A stretch of DNA of 64,000 bases. Source: Cyanidiococcus yangmingshanensis. Lineage: Eukaryota > Rhodophyta > Bangiophyceae > Cyanidiales > Cyanidiaceae. Of this stretch, positions 27,850 to 39,381 are shown in pieces; position 1 is the first letter of the stretch; each line of letters begins with the position of its first letter. The notes beneath the pieces were generated by a model. That model worked only from the letters and a program-made list of their open reading frames with translations, was not told the DNA's origin and did no database searches. Made by a program: the position numbers and the translations under genes. Location: NCBI GenBank assembly GCA_013995675.1, contig VWRR01000015.1:434001-498000 (forward strand), in the 5' to 3' direction.

Positions 27850-29312
27850 GGGGTGACGATCGCAGTAACCTTAGTAGAGATGATCTTTACCTGCTCTCGA
27901 GGATTGCACGATCATGAAGCATGCAAACGCCGATAAAGCCGTGAGCGTTTGCGTTCTGGCCGGGCGGCATCCATGGATGTGCAGCACTGCTGACGGACGA
28001 GCATCGCTTCATGGCCAAATCTAACAAATCCTGGATCCGCAAAGCTCTCCATCCCATGCCAAATGTCAAGAAAAGGCTCGTTTTGGTCCGAATGAATGTG
28101 CGAAAAGCGGCCTTATCAGAGGCGAGCGTACACTTCTCTGCAGCTCGCATATCGTTATCTGCATCTCCGGAAACCCCAAAACCTGACAAGAGTTTACAGA
28201 ACAAGGTCAATGATTCATCTGAACAGAACGCTGACGCGCTACTTGGATGACGTGCCCACGGCGATACGATTCCATGACGACTTTCTTCGGCTCTGAGATT
28301 CAACCGACAGACACGACACTCATTGACTTTACGAAAAAATGAGAGGGCTTTTCATGAAATAGCCACTTGTTGCAGACCCGATGCGTCTGTTCCCAGTTCT
28401 GATCTGGATCATTCGTCTAGCGAATGCGTTTCTGTAGGCAAAACAGCCTCGTGAAGTGATCGAGGAGCCTGCTTACTCGGGCCCTCTCGTCCAGACCAGA
28501 GCTAAGTAGAAGCGCACCTCAGCCGAATTGAATTTCGTAGCGAACAATTCCGAGTCCAAAATCTTTTCTCGGACTCGGGAGCCGCGTCCCTATCAAGAGC
28601 AACATCTAGCATGATTTCCGCTTGCGTATCGGACGGGGCCACCGACGCTCGCCCCAATGCAATCCCATCCGAGAGAAATACTCACAATCCCGCAAGGATC
28701 ACGCTCTTGCATCCATCAGATCCATACGTCTCGCACAACAGATCCAAACGCTCCCCAATATATTCCGGCATTGACCGCGAGCGCTGAAAGCGTCACGAGC
28801 AGCATCGCGAAGACTGATCGCCTATGTCACGCTTCCAAAACAGAATGCGATTCCGTTCGATGAGATCACTCTCAGCCGCATCGTCTTTTTTTGCTCGTAG
28901 GAACACCTCGACACACGCCTCACGCGGTACGCCCACGATCACCAACCAGCACGATTTTGGCACCGACGAAATATGATATCATGGAAAAGCAGGCAAAACA
29001 GTGAATACAAATCCATGCGCGTAAAGATTACCCGAACAAGCGATTCGCTACCTCGTCGGGAGAAGAACGGCGCACGCACGCATGCGTCCCCTATGAGTGT
29101 CACGTGACATGCAGCAGGCACGGCCGCGTCGGCGCCGGCGCCACACTCCCTCAACCCTTCGGATGAAAGCTGATCGCTGGGTACCTCTCGTCTGGCCTCC
29201 GAAACGAGCGAACTAGGCAACGGCTGGTTCTAGAGTCCCAGTTCCTGTTAACGTAGGATACTGAGGAAGTTTTGGTGGCACTGCTGCGCGCACTCTGGTT
29301 AGAGTCTTCATC
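27850..29312. other. Intergenic region upstream of eL8
   Basis: About 1.4 kb. Candidate small frames exist near 28011-28303: on the plus strand MAKSNKSWIRKALHPMPNVK with a following basic helix-like frame, and a 138-codon frame on the minus strand. Neither shows a motif I recognise, and they overlap, so neither is called. The last part should hold the eL8 promoter. Confidence 0.35.
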
Positions 29313-30059
29313 ATGGCTCAAGAAAGAGCGAAACGGACTAGCGTTGGGGATGCGCTCTTTGAGCGGCGTCCGAAAAACTTTGGTATCGGCCAGAGCATCC
29401 AACCGAGACGCGATCTCTCGCGCTTTGTTCGTTGGCCCCGATACGTTCGTCTACAACGTCAGCGAAGAATTCTTCTTCAAAGACTAAAAGTGCCTCCAGC
29501 GATCGCTCAGTTTCGGAAAACAGCTGACAAGAACTTGACGGACGCGATCTTTCGTCTCTTGGAACGCTATCGGCCAGAGGAGAAACGAGCGAAACGTGAA
29601 CGTCTACAGAAGGCAGCAGAACGTGGTCAGACCGAGTCAGGTACACCAAAACCTGTCTTTGTTAAGTTTGGAGTGAACCATGTCACTGATCTCATTGAGC
29701 AGAAAAAAGCGAAACTGGTGATCATAGCTCACGACGTGGACCCGATCGAACTGGTCATGTGGATGCCTGCGCTCTGCCGTAAGCTTGACGTTCCCTATGT
29801 CATCGTGAAGAGCAAAGCGCGACTTGGAGCACTGGTCCATCAGAAAACCGCCACCTGTGTTGCCGTCACTGGCGTGCACGAAAAGGATCGGGCAGAGCTC
29901 TCCAAAGTCATCGAAGTTTGTCAAATGCGCTTTAATGATCGTTACGAAGAAATTCGAAAGCAATGGGGTGGTGGTGTTCTCGGAATCAAGAGCACCCACA
30001 AGTTACAGAAGCGTCAACGAGCGCTGGCGCTCGAGGAGGCGAAACGTACCCAGACGTGA
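29313..30059 (+). CDS. RPL7A: 60S ribosomal protein eL8 (L7a)
   Basis: 248 residues. Typical blocks: PKNFGIGQSIQPRRDLSRFVRWPRYVRLQRQ, ILLQRLKVPPAIAQF, KFGVNHVTDLIEQKKAKLVIIAHDVDPIELV, WMPALCRKLDVPYVIVKSKARLG and VHQKTATCVAVTGV. The central part is the L7Ae RNA-binding fold. Large-subunit protein of cytosolic ribosomes. The start ATG 29313 follows the family (basic N-terminus). Its stop codon is only about 10 bases from the stop of the convergent CobW-like gene. Confidence 0.97.
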   Translation: MAQERAKRTSVGDALFERRPKNFGIGQSIQPRRDLSRFVRWPRYVRLQRQRRILLQRLKVPPAIAQFRKTADKNLTDAIFRLLERYRPEEKRAKRERLQKAAERGQTESGTPKPVFVKFGVNHVTDLIEQKKAKLVIIAHDVDPIELVMWMPALCRKLDVPYVIVKSKARLGALVHQKTATCVAVTGVHEKDRAELSKVIEVCQMRFNDRYEEIRKQWGGGVLGIKSTHKLQKRQRALALEEAKRTQT

Positions 30060-30069
30060 GCGCTGGCGC

Positions 30070-33000
30070 TTATGGCGTGTCCACACCAGGTGTGATGTCA
30101 TCAAAGAATGATCGCAGCGACTCTAGCTGGACACCGTCTGCGTACAGCGTCAGATCCATACTCAACTGGGGGTCCGTGGACATCACCGGGCGTGAATAGA
30201 TGCGAATATGGAAGCCATCGAATTCGATGGGCAGCGTAATGGCTGTCTCAGCGGGTCGCATGTATCCCACAGCGTAGAGCGTATCGGTGTAAACACGAAG
30301 CATCCTCAAGAGCTCTGTAAAAGCGGTGTTATCCATGAGCCGTTTCCGATGCAGTTGATAGCGTTGGAAAGGCTTGCCAGGCGGTGCCTGATTGGCCAAC
30401 ATCCCTGACGCTGCGACACGGTCGTCCGCGACAGCGTTGCGCTCCTCGTCCTCTGCAGCAGCGTTGCGCAGTGCGCTTCCTATCGGTGTCTGGTCCGCAG
30501 GTTCGCGGGGCCGTCTTCGCACCCAGACGGTGGCTTGCTGCACGTGGCAGCGTACTGCGCGAACCACGCGTGCTCGCGCATTCCTGCTGCAGAGGTGCTC
30601 CAGCACCTGCACCAGTCGCTGTGCGGAAACAAGATCCGACTTGGAAAGCACGATGGTATCAGCGATGGCAACCAGATGCTCCTCAAGCGGGTCATTGGGC
30701 CTCAGTCGCAAGCAATCCACCACCGTAATGACAGCATCTGCAGCTGCACAAGGCCAGTCTGTCTCCACGAATAGCCGAAATGGACGGGGGATGTTCGGCG
30801 AGCCGCTTGGGGAGCTCATCCCTCATGACCGTCTGCGCTCGAGCGTGCGCTTGATACGCAGCCGTCACTGGACGGTCCAGTCGCCATACCTCGACATCCT
30901 CCCGGCTCGCAATCGCTTCGAGCAAACAAGTTTTGCCAGAACCTGGCGTGCCACATACCATAACCACTCCGTGCTCTGGCGGCAGCGGCTCTACGTCGCC
31001 AGGTGAGATGACGTGCTCCGCCTGCTCGAGATTTGCATCTAGCCGCGCATCCGTAAACAGCGTCAACTTCCACGGCTCTGGTATCTGTGAAGCGAGACGC
31101 TCCAGAAATGATGACTTCTTTGGTGCAGGAGCGACCTCACTTGACCGCGATCCATCAGCGTACGGCACCAGGGACTCGAAAGGGTCCTCGAATTCGTTCC
31201 ACGCCTCGGTAAAGACGAGCTCTTCGTCTCGCAAAAGACACTCATCGAGCACAAGCTGAATGCGGGTCGTATCGAGATCCTCTCCGAGAAATACGATTTC
31301 ACTGCATCGGTCCCCGAAACGATCATCCCACTGCAACGGACGCAGGGGATCTCGCGAGTCAGGCGCTGTTGGCCACTGCTCGATGGGTAGGGTAACGAAG
31401 AAGCGCGGACCACGTTTCAACGTGATGTTGTTGCCAACTTGGCTCCATTCGAGGCAACCATCCATTCGATTCGCCAGCCACAATTTCCCTACCGATCGGA
31501 GGACACCATCAAATGTGCTAATGTCGCTTATTCGGTCGAAAAGGCGCCGGGGATGGAAAGGTCGATCAGCACGATACAGGAAGCTCGTCTCGGGTCGGAC
31601 GGTATCTGCGTTCATGCCCCGTTCCCAAGGCCTCGTTCCACTATGCAGCGCCGCCAGAAAGTGCTCGTTGCCAAACCGCGACCCCCAAGTCGTCGACGTC
31701 GTTACTGAATCCGCGGATTCTCCATGAGCGCTAGCGTCCTCGGAGACAGCATCCACCGGCGCCGTTGACTTGGCATCCTCGGGGCCAGCCATCGACTCTG
31801 TTGATGAATCCATAGTGCTCGCGACCGTACCAGACGGCGCCGAAAATGCAGTGTTCTTTGGCGTGGTGCTAACGCCCGGTGTCCGTATCCGCAGCCGAGC
31901 CCGGTGTCGATGATGTCACCCTCATCGCCTCTGTCTCCTTGCCTGTAGTGCTCGGAGAGGTCTTCACCAGCTCCGCTGCTGCGTAGGATGCGAGGACGCG
32001 ACGCCATGTCGGCATCCAGAGGAGACGCTCGGGCTCAAAAGGCCGTTCCAGAATGCGCTCCAGAAGCACCTGTGGCCATTCATTACCGGCATTCATAGAG
32101 ATCACCTGTGCCTCACAGTTCAGGAGGCGCAGGTAGCGCAAGACGTCGTGGACAGGGGCCTCGTCACACTGCTTTTCTATGCTCGCTGCTCCAGCGAGCG
32201 ACTCATTGGCAGATGTTTGCTCTAACGCCGTCGATAAACAATCGCCACTGGAATGCTCTCCGTCGTAAACAACGACGACATTTGCGTACTCGATTTGGTC
32301 AACCAGCAGTTGCACCAGATTATCAGCCTGTGCTCGGTTGGCTGACCCTCGCTGACGATCCATCTTATGGTGTCGTCGAGCTGTTTCTGAGTCTCCGATT
32401 GGATCTGTTCCGGGCTCTTGGGGTCGTTCACTCTTTGTATCGGCCATAACGGGCGCTGGTTCCGCTGGGGCCGCTTGTACTGTTTCTGTCGCTGACTCGT
32501 GTCCTGTTGAAGATACTTCTGTAATAGCTTTGTAGTCTTTGACCGCTGAGGTTGCCGGTGTCGACGGATGCGCCGAATCCTCCGATTCCACGGAGGTATT
32601 CGCAGTGGAACTTCTGCGCAGTGTTGGCGTAAATATTCCACGAGCAGTCGCTGCGTCCACAACGCTGACCAGTGCGTAGAGTTGCAGCGAAGATTCCGTA
32701 CGTGCCAACGTCTCTGCAACGACATGTGGCTCTTCCTTCTCAGGGCTACAAATGAAGATATAGTCCATTCCGTATGCTGCCTGAACATCGAATATATTCA
32801 CTGGACTCGGTGCGTTATCCGCTCTGACAGTCGGGTTCGCCGCCAGAGTGGGGTCTTCCGGCAACGTCCCCACTTGGTTTCGAGCTCTTCGCTTCAAAAG
32901 ATTCTCCAATTTTGGCATGAGCAGTGCTCGATTTGCGCACTGGTCCTGAAACCTGATAGTAGACTTGGTCGCTTTCGAAAACTGCACACAATGATGGACT

Positions 33001-33411
33001 TAGGGTGTCGGCGCAGGCATTGGAGGCAACGCGCCAGTCTTCCTCCTGCTCGTTCCAAACGAGTCCTAGCTGTTTCGCCATATACGTCGACAAGATAACA
33101 CCAACGCGTTGCGGCTGTTTGTCCGGAGGGTTTGGAAGGCGTAGCACCTGATGCAGGAGCACGCCCAACAGCCGCAGACGGAGAGCATCCTCGAGGCCGC
33201 TGAGCACAATAGTCGGCACCGGAGCATTACGCGCCAGCCTCCGTTTCGCGTCGTTCTCTGCGGTCTGCTCTCGGGTTATCGGTTGGTTCGATCGGTGCTC
33301 CAACGAGTCCGATGCCTGCCCGTTGACGTCTGCAGTCGCCTGAAAGCCGCTACCACCGTCGACGACATCAGCGCTCCATTGAAAAGCCGGCAGAACGACC
33401 GAGAAAGCCAT
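30070..33411 (-). CDS. Tandem CobW-like (G3E) P-loop protein, frame-broken
   Basis: About 1100 residues on the minus strand, read over four frame segments joined by +1 changes near 32950, 31875-31877 (run of C on + strand) and 30786-30790 (run of G on + strand). First unit: VPTIVLSGLEDALRLRLLGV in the P-loop position (no GxxGxGKT left), FICSPEKEEPHVVAETLA, ALVSVVDAATA, LVDQIEYANVVVVYD, LRLLNCEAQVI, WRRVLASYA, then a CobW C-terminal domain with RPFHPRRLFD, GDRCSEIVFLGEDLD and LVLDECLLRDEE. Second unit: VVMVCGTPGSGKTCLLEAI (intact P-loop), RLFVETDWP, VITVVDCLRLRP and TIVLSKSDLV (GTP-specificity motif). COG0523 proteins are GTPases that deliver metals, notably zinc. Start is ATG 33411 or, further up, 33693. 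A doubled architecture is unusual. Confidence 0.65.
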
Positions 33412-34792
33412 TTTCGTGCCTGCGACTGGCCCAGACCAGTTCAGTAGGCGTCCATCCAAACCGCGAGCAGGCCATGCCTGGATCCCGAAAAAGGACGAAC
33501 CTTGAACACGACAAGCCAGCACCGAGTTCAGTGTCCGACAGAAACGATGCCGCGCTCCTCGTCGCCGACGCTCCAACGTAACGCTCGTCGTCCACCCGAG
33601 CACCTCATTCGCTTTCAAGTTAGTGCAACATCGTTCCTTGGTCCCAATACAGTTCCCGTTTCCCAAAGAGGCTGGGATAAATGTAGGAATCATAGGTGAC
33701 TCTAGTCGAGTCCAGTGAGTGCTTGTTTGTCCGCTAACCAACCAACGAACCAGGTGGCTCTCCTGGCCAGCCAATCAGCGAGTCGTTCGAGCGCCACGCG
33801 CCATCGTCATCGCAAACAGTTCCCGCTGCCTTGATGGGATATCGCTGTGACCCTAGCATGTTGCTCTCTCAAACGTATGCTATACAAGGTTCGGTAACGT
33901 TGTGAGAATGTTCTTATCACATACATACGCTTTGGTCCATAGAGAAGCGTGTTGTTGTATTTGAGTGCTTGTTGGGATCGAATGCGGTCCGTGACCCTGG
34001 CAGAGTGCCTCGGCTATGCGCTTTATTCTTGATCAATGAGGGGCTCATGGTACACTACATCCCGAACCATGCATCGGATAGCATCCAAACCGAGTCACCA
34101 TGCTCATTGCATTGATCGGAAATTTATTTCTCTCCTGGAGGGGTTCAGTATACGACCAAAATGGGATGATTGGAAAAAGAGGTGGTGCCTCTCTGGCCTC
34201 CACGGGCGATCCCGTACTCCATCGATGACGGCATCGTACGGGAACCGCTCATCTGATGAAGAGGTAGCCGCGTCAGCTGCATTGCATGCTCAAGCGGATG
34301 GTAAGCAGCTTGAACGTGTCTTGGCAGAAGGCGTTTTGTACCAGTCAGGTGCCAGGCCTAGATCACCTCATTCATTCGGGAGATAGGCGGCAAGCATCTC
34401 CTGTCAGGTGAGCAATACTTGGCAACGTTGGGGGTTGCATTGGCGGCCCGCTGAAACCTGGTCACGTACACCAGCGCTTCGACGTCGTTTCCATATGCTC
34501 CGTCGATTATCGTTGATTTCGGGTCGAGTTCTGTCCAGTAGGTAGCGCTGCGTCCATCGAGGCGTCCGAGATATTGTGCTGCATGGCAGTGTTCTGACTC
34601 CTCCCGGATCAAGTCCATGGAATGCTGCAATCGCTTGTCTTTTGGACCCCTGGTGACGACAAAGTCTTCCAAGTTCGTCGCAAAAACGCTTTACGTGATC
34701 AAGGTGTGCGCTATGGAGCAGTAACCGGACTGTATGGGTGCCGTCTCGTCTTGCGCGGGCGCTCGAACGAGGACCATCGTTCTGAGTCGTCT
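33412..34792. other. Intergenic region between CobW-like and auxilin-like genes
   Basis: About 1.4 kb. The CobW-like frame remains open on the minus strand up to about 33774, but residues there are not recognisable. Frames at 34036-34386 (+) and 34358-34672 (-) show no motif. Should include the CobW-like promoter and the auxilin-like 3' end. Confidence 0.35.
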
Positions 34793-36684
34793 CTACTCGC
34801 CCGAGGTCGTCTTGTACGCAGCGCGCAAGATATCAAAGACGCGCTCCCGCAGACATCGCTCCATCGGTTCTTGAACGGAGTTGGCAGCACCGCGGTCGGG
34901 ATGCGTCAGCAGCAGCGCCCGTCGATATGCTCTCCTCACCTGATGCTCATCGATGAGCGATTGCACAGAGAGGCGCTCCCAGCCAGAGTCCTCTCCTAGA
35001 ACTTCATGGAGCGAGCATAGGAGCGCAGCGAATGTTATGGATACGAGAGCCGTCGCGAGTCCATTGGCGGATCTGCTGTTCGAGCCACACGTAGCTCCGC
35101 TGCAGATGCAGTGCGCTCCGCTTGACCCGATGCATCTATCGCGAATGCTTTCGTCAGTTCTGGCGATTTCGATGGTTGCGGATTTCGTGGCGGCTCTGTC
35201 AGCTCACCATGAATATCGTCGACTCGCTCGTGACTGTTCGCTTGTCGCCGCAACAACATCCCTTCGGTTGCCGTTCCATCCACGCGTGACGTCGTCGCCG
35301 CGTCCGCTTGTTCCAGCGCAGCGCCAGCGGGTAGGCGCGATGCCTCTGGGCCACCATCTGCCCAGGGAGACGCGGTCCCGACTCGGCGGGAATCATTCAT
35401 GGACAGGTCTGCAGCAGTCTCCTGCGTCACTGGTTCATCGACAATATCTACAAGTTGGTCGACGGCTGGGACGACGTCAACCAACGGGGTCCCATGTGGA
35501 TGCGCGTCGACTGGCTGCACCCGTTTCGCTGACGGCAATGACTCCGGCACAGGCAGCGTGTGTCTCTCTTCGACAGACGAAGCAGGTGCAGTCGCTAGAG
35601 GGGATGCATCGACTGCGGCTCTTGTTATCGTTGATCTCTGTACACTCGGTTGTGGTCGATGAGCTGTTTCAGGTACGTGCTGTCGCTCGGCGAGGGATGA
35701 GCGCCATCGTTCATGTAGTTCGCGCCATGAGTGTTGTCCTTCGAGGGCATCCACGGTTTGCGTTTCCGTCGTTTCTGACGACTGGCCAGCAACCATGTTG
35801 CGAACAGCGCCGCTGTGTTGCCGTTCCACCGTGCTGGCCTGTCTGATTGGCCTCGAGCGCGCGGTCTTGGATGTTTCTGTTGACTTTGACGCCGGCAGCT
35901 CCTGTGTTTTTGTGTTGAGACGTCTCTCCTCTGCAACGACAAATGCTGCGCCGGCGTAAAACTGCTTTTGAATCTCGAGCATTTCATCGATGGCGTCAGG
36001 GAGCAGATCGAGATGTGCTGCGATCCATGCTTCGACATGCACACAGGTCTCGTTGCATTTGGCAATGACTGGGGCCATCGCACCTTCATAGAGCTCAGTT
36101 GCCGCTGCTGCTGCATAGCCATAGGCGCTGGCTTGGGCATTCGCTTGCCGCATGCTGGCCTGGACTTGTTGCACTTCCTCCAGGAGGCCAAGGATGCCCT
36201 CTAGGAGCACTTGGCCCTCGTTCATCGCCAGATCCAGTGGTTGGAGCACTCGCAGGCGCACACGCTTCTCTGTTACCCTCAAGACACGGCTCTCGATCGC
36301 ATGCTGTCGCTCCGACCATCGGCTCCAGAGATCAGACGGAGATGCGTTCGTGCCAGATGAGGCTCCAGCACGCTGAACGTTTGCGTGAGCCGATGCCGCG
36401 TCTCGCCAATGAACCAGCAACTCTTGCGTACCACCCAAGATGCGTTCAACGGCACTTTTGTAAACGTTCCAGTCTCTCAGCAAATCGAAGACGGCATACC
36501 CCGCACGCTCCAGTCGTCTGAACCGCTCATCGTGCGTCGTCAACCGTTGAATGGCGTTCTCCCACTTAATGAGCGCGTTCCGTGGCGTCGTTCCACCCGC
36601 TCTTGACTCTGAAACGCTCCATTGAGCAGCACGCCTCGCTTCCTGTCCTAGTTCTCGCAACTTGGTCTTCCAGGAGCGGAACAT
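34793..36684 (-). CDS. BAR-like protein with an auxilin-type J domain
   Basis: About 630 residues. The first ~260 are helical with features of a BAR module: HDERFRRLERAGYAVFDLLR, LRVLQPLDLAMNEGQVLL, APVIAKCNETCVHVEAWI, AIDEMLEIQKQF. A Ser/Thr/Pro-rich linker follows. After the frame stop at 35035, another frame continues without its own ATG as SITFAALLCSLHEVLGEDSG, WERLSVQSLIDEHQVRRAYR, LLTHPDRGAANS and RERVFDILRAAY up to a TAG at 34793: this is the C-terminal auxilin-type J domain (SGW...VKKAYRKA...HPDK...VFD.L..AW), HPD intact. Auxilins recruit Hsc70 to uncoat clathrin. The frame change (about 35040-35060) is of the -1 type. That both parts are one protein is inference from the missing start and the direct abutment. 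Confidence 0.7.
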
Positions 36685-37014
36685 GGACCGTTGTTGGCAA
36701 CTCGCCGTAAGGGCGGTCGTCTCGCTTGAAAGGTCTCGCGTTTGGCCCAGTCGCGTTGGCGCCGCATATCGTCGGCGGCCCGGAACGTTGTCGCCGTTCG
36801 ACGCTCAGTTCCGCTTGCCGGACAAGGTCGGTGTTCGTGCGCAGCGTCTTTCCACGAGTCTTAGATCGATCTCTTCAATCGAGTGATCCTGTTCAGAAGT
36901 CGCTAGAAAAGGTCTGCGTTGCGTTGGGATCATCTGAATCGCATCAGAGAACTAGTTCTGGTGCAGCATCGAGTCGTGCCCCAGACGGAAGCGAACGAGC
37001 TTCAGTGTGTCTGC
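36685..37014. promoter_or_regulatory. Divergent promoter region
   Basis: About 330 bases between the starts of the auxilin-like gene (-) and SDF2-like gene (+). Short frames only; no specific element recognised. Confidence 0.35.
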
Positions 37015-37783
37015 ATGTCGTTGGGCCCAATTCCCTTGTGTCCTCGCACTTTCTACCATTTTTTGCTGTTTCTTTTTTATGTGACGGCACCTGTGTACTC
37101 AAGATGGTATCGGGCGCCTGAAACGAAAGGAGGTGTCGCGCTAGAGCCAGGTTTCGAATACGTCACGTATGCGTCTCTCGTGAAACTGGAGCACCCTATT
37201 TCTGGCTTTCGACTTTATTCACAAGAGGTTGCTTACGGCACTGGGTCGCGTCAACAAGTTGTTACTGCGGTGGAGCGAAATCATGACGATGATCGGGGCT
37301 TCTGGTTGGTCAAGTACGCCTCAGCAGGCGGCTCGCGGGTTCGCTATCCAGCCCAAGGGGATGCAGCGCGTCCGCTGCGGCGACTGGATCCGACTCGAGC
37401 ATGTTACGACGCGAACGCACTTGCACAGCCATCGTCTAGCGTCTCCGCTCAGTGGATCGCAAGAGGTCAGTGCCTTCGCATTGGACGCGGCTGGTAGCGG
37501 CGACTCTGGTGATCACTGGCAAGTAGAGTGTGTCTCCACCTCGGCAGCATTCTGGAAACGAAATGAGACGATCTACCTGCGTCATGTTGATACCCCAAAG
37601 ATGTACTTGGCGATCCTACTGGATCATCGCTATCATGAACCACTGGACGGTCACGCGGAGGTGGTCTGCCTCGAGCGCAAATCGGTACGCCTGCCGGAGC
37701 TGCGAGCACAGTGGATCGTTTCGGAAGGTTTCCTTCCATGCATCCGCACCAGCGTAACGGAATCATATAGCCCAGTACGCTGA
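37015..37783 (+). CDS. SDF2-like ER protein with MIR domains, one frame break
   Basis: About 255 residues. ATG 37015 gives a signal peptide-like start (MSLGPIPLCPRTFYHFLLFL). MIR-domain hallmarks of SDF2/SDF2L1 follow: VTYASLVKLEHPISGFRLYS, VAYGTGSRQQVVTAVE, then after a +1 frame change at GGGG (37357-37360) VRCGDWIRLEHVTTRTHLHS, LASPLSGSQEVSAF, DHWQVEC, ETIYLRHVDTPKMYLAI and the ending WIVSEGFLP. Removing one G gives an unbroken SDF2 pattern. SDF2 proteins work in the ER lumen with chaperones in glycoprotein quality control; no KDEL-like tail is visible here (the C-terminus is TSVTESYSPVR). Confidence 0.9.
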
Positions 37784-38742
37784 ATCAGTACGGTGACAGC
37801 AGTTTTCATGCGAAGCTCGGTTGATCCCATGTCATCGTAGCGTATCAATGGACCGATTTTGACGATCAGAGTGGTCGCGGTCAGATGAACGCACCACGAT
37901 CGGTACACATGCACTGCTTGAAGAGCGCTTCACATCGAACACGTTTTCGACAGCATCACTTGGCCCCTAGAATGACTCGTATATAGACTTTCTCTGGCGC
38001 TGAGTCTATACGATCCACTCGGGCGGTGTACTCGCAGATATCCTCCACAATGTGCGGTGCGCTGTTGGAACACGGGACCACCGCGGTTGACGGAAAGCTT
38101 TTCCAGTCGCAACGTCGGCAACGCTTCGACGAGAGAGGGCGGTTTCGTTCGGCACGGTGGCCCAGGGTCGACTCGCAAGCTGAGGCCGCAGAACGTTGTT
38201 GTGAAACCGAGCTCGGCATCGTTTGTAAGTTAAGGAATTTTTTCAGGGATTACGACGCTTTAAAACTGGTCTTTTGTGTGGTTTACGGAGGTTTGTTCTC
38301 GAAAACGGGTTGGTCTAGTTTTTGTGACTTGGCCTATAACGTGACGGAGTTTGGGACGAGGTTCGTGCCCGCAACGACACTGAAACCAGCAAATTGTAAG
38401 CTTCGTTTTGAAGATCTTGGGTTCAATTTACATCTGTTGGACGTAGTTGCTGTATATTCAATCCGTCAACGTTGTGGTGTTGGCCACCCCGAGTGTAGCA
38501 CGGTGCCGTCAAGCGCACCCGTTCGCGAGCGCGGGAAAACTGGATAGCTTTGCAAGCGCGAGGTTTACCAGCCGACCTGTTCGGCTCGGTCGTTCACGAC
38601 ATCCGATCGGCTTTTGCCTCACTGCACCGAGGACGCTGGTGGTTTGGCTCGTCTGCCCGACAGCATTCTTTGTCTGTGTCGCGGTACAACTCAGGAAGTG
38701 TCCACTTGGGTCAACTGTGGTGGCGCTGAACCTTTTCATAGC
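37784..38742. other. Intergenic region with one possible small gene
   Basis: About 960 bases between the SDF2-like and thymidylate kinase genes. A minus-strand frame of 87 codons at 37956-38219 is listed separately. The rest shows no motif. Confidence 0.35.
37956..38219 (-). CDS. Small hypothetical protein
   Basis: 87 codons from a real ATG. The last 40 residues (APHIVEDICEYTARVDRIDS then APEKVYIRVILGAK) have balanced composition that could be genuine, while the first half is Ser/Arg/Cys-rich. No family recognised. It may be a chance frame. Confidence 0.25.
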   Translation of the reverse strand: MPSSVSQQRSAASACESTLGHRAERNRPLSSKRCRRCDWKSFPSTAVVPCSNSAPHIVEDICEYTARVDRIDSAPEKVYIRVILGAK

Positions 38743-39381
38743 ATGAGCAAGCCGCGTGGAGCCTTTATCGCTTTCGAGGGCGGCGATCGGTCCGGAAAGA
38801 CCACGCAAGCCAAACTAGCTGCAGTCGTGGATGCACGAAACGCTTCGACAAGCCAGTCGAATTGTGGCATTTCCCCGATCGTGCATCACCAACTGGCCAG
38901 CTGCTCGACGCGTACCTGAGCGGTGCGAACGAGCTTGACGGTCACGTCGCCCATTTACTCTTTGCAGCGAATCGCTGGGAGCGGTCTGCGGAGCTTCACG
39001 CACTGATTGAGCGCGGTATTCATGTGCTCGTCGATCGCTATGCCTACTCGGGTGTTGCCTTTTCCGTGGCAGGCACGCGCGCTCGACCTGGACTGGTGCA
39101 CGGCAGCGGACCGCGGCTTGCCAGCCCCCGACTTGATACTATTCTTCGATATGGATCCTGAGCTCGCTTCTACGCGTGGAGGTTTCGGGCAGGAGCGCTA
39201 CGAACGACTTGCGCTACAACAACAAGTGCGACAAGTTTTTCTTAATGAACTTTTCCAGCCTGATCGTTGGCTGCGCGTTCATGCTGAGGAGACAGTCGCT
39301 CAAGTTCAGACGCAGTGCCAGCAGGCAATTACAGCGGTGCTATCTCGAGTGTCGGGCACGCCCCTCAATACGCTCTGGTGA
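38743..39381 (+). CDS. Thymidylate kinase (dTMP kinase), two frame breaks
   Basis: About 212 residues. P-loop FIAFEGGDRSGKTTQAKL, then (next frame) PVELWHFPDRASPTGQLLDA, HVAHLLFAANRWERSAEL, VLVDRYAYSGVAFSVA (DRY motif), then (next frame) ALDLDWCTAADRGLPAPDLI, LFFDMDPELASTRGGFGQER and YERLALQQQVRQVF (lid and end). The order and wording match eukaryotic DTYMK/CDC8, which phosphorylates dTMP to dTDP. The first break behaves like one missing A at AAA 38838-38840; the second like one extra base near 39068-39073. All catalytic motifs are intact, so the gene is probably functional and the breaks technical. Confidence 0.9.

Noticed and set aside
28011-28303. Small plus-strand frames that looked LYR-like
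   Set aside because: No LYR tripeptide in the right context, needs a frame change, and a competing minus-strand frame exists.
34953-35846. 297-codon plus-strand frame
   Set aside because: Antisense shadow of the BAR/auxilin-like gene.
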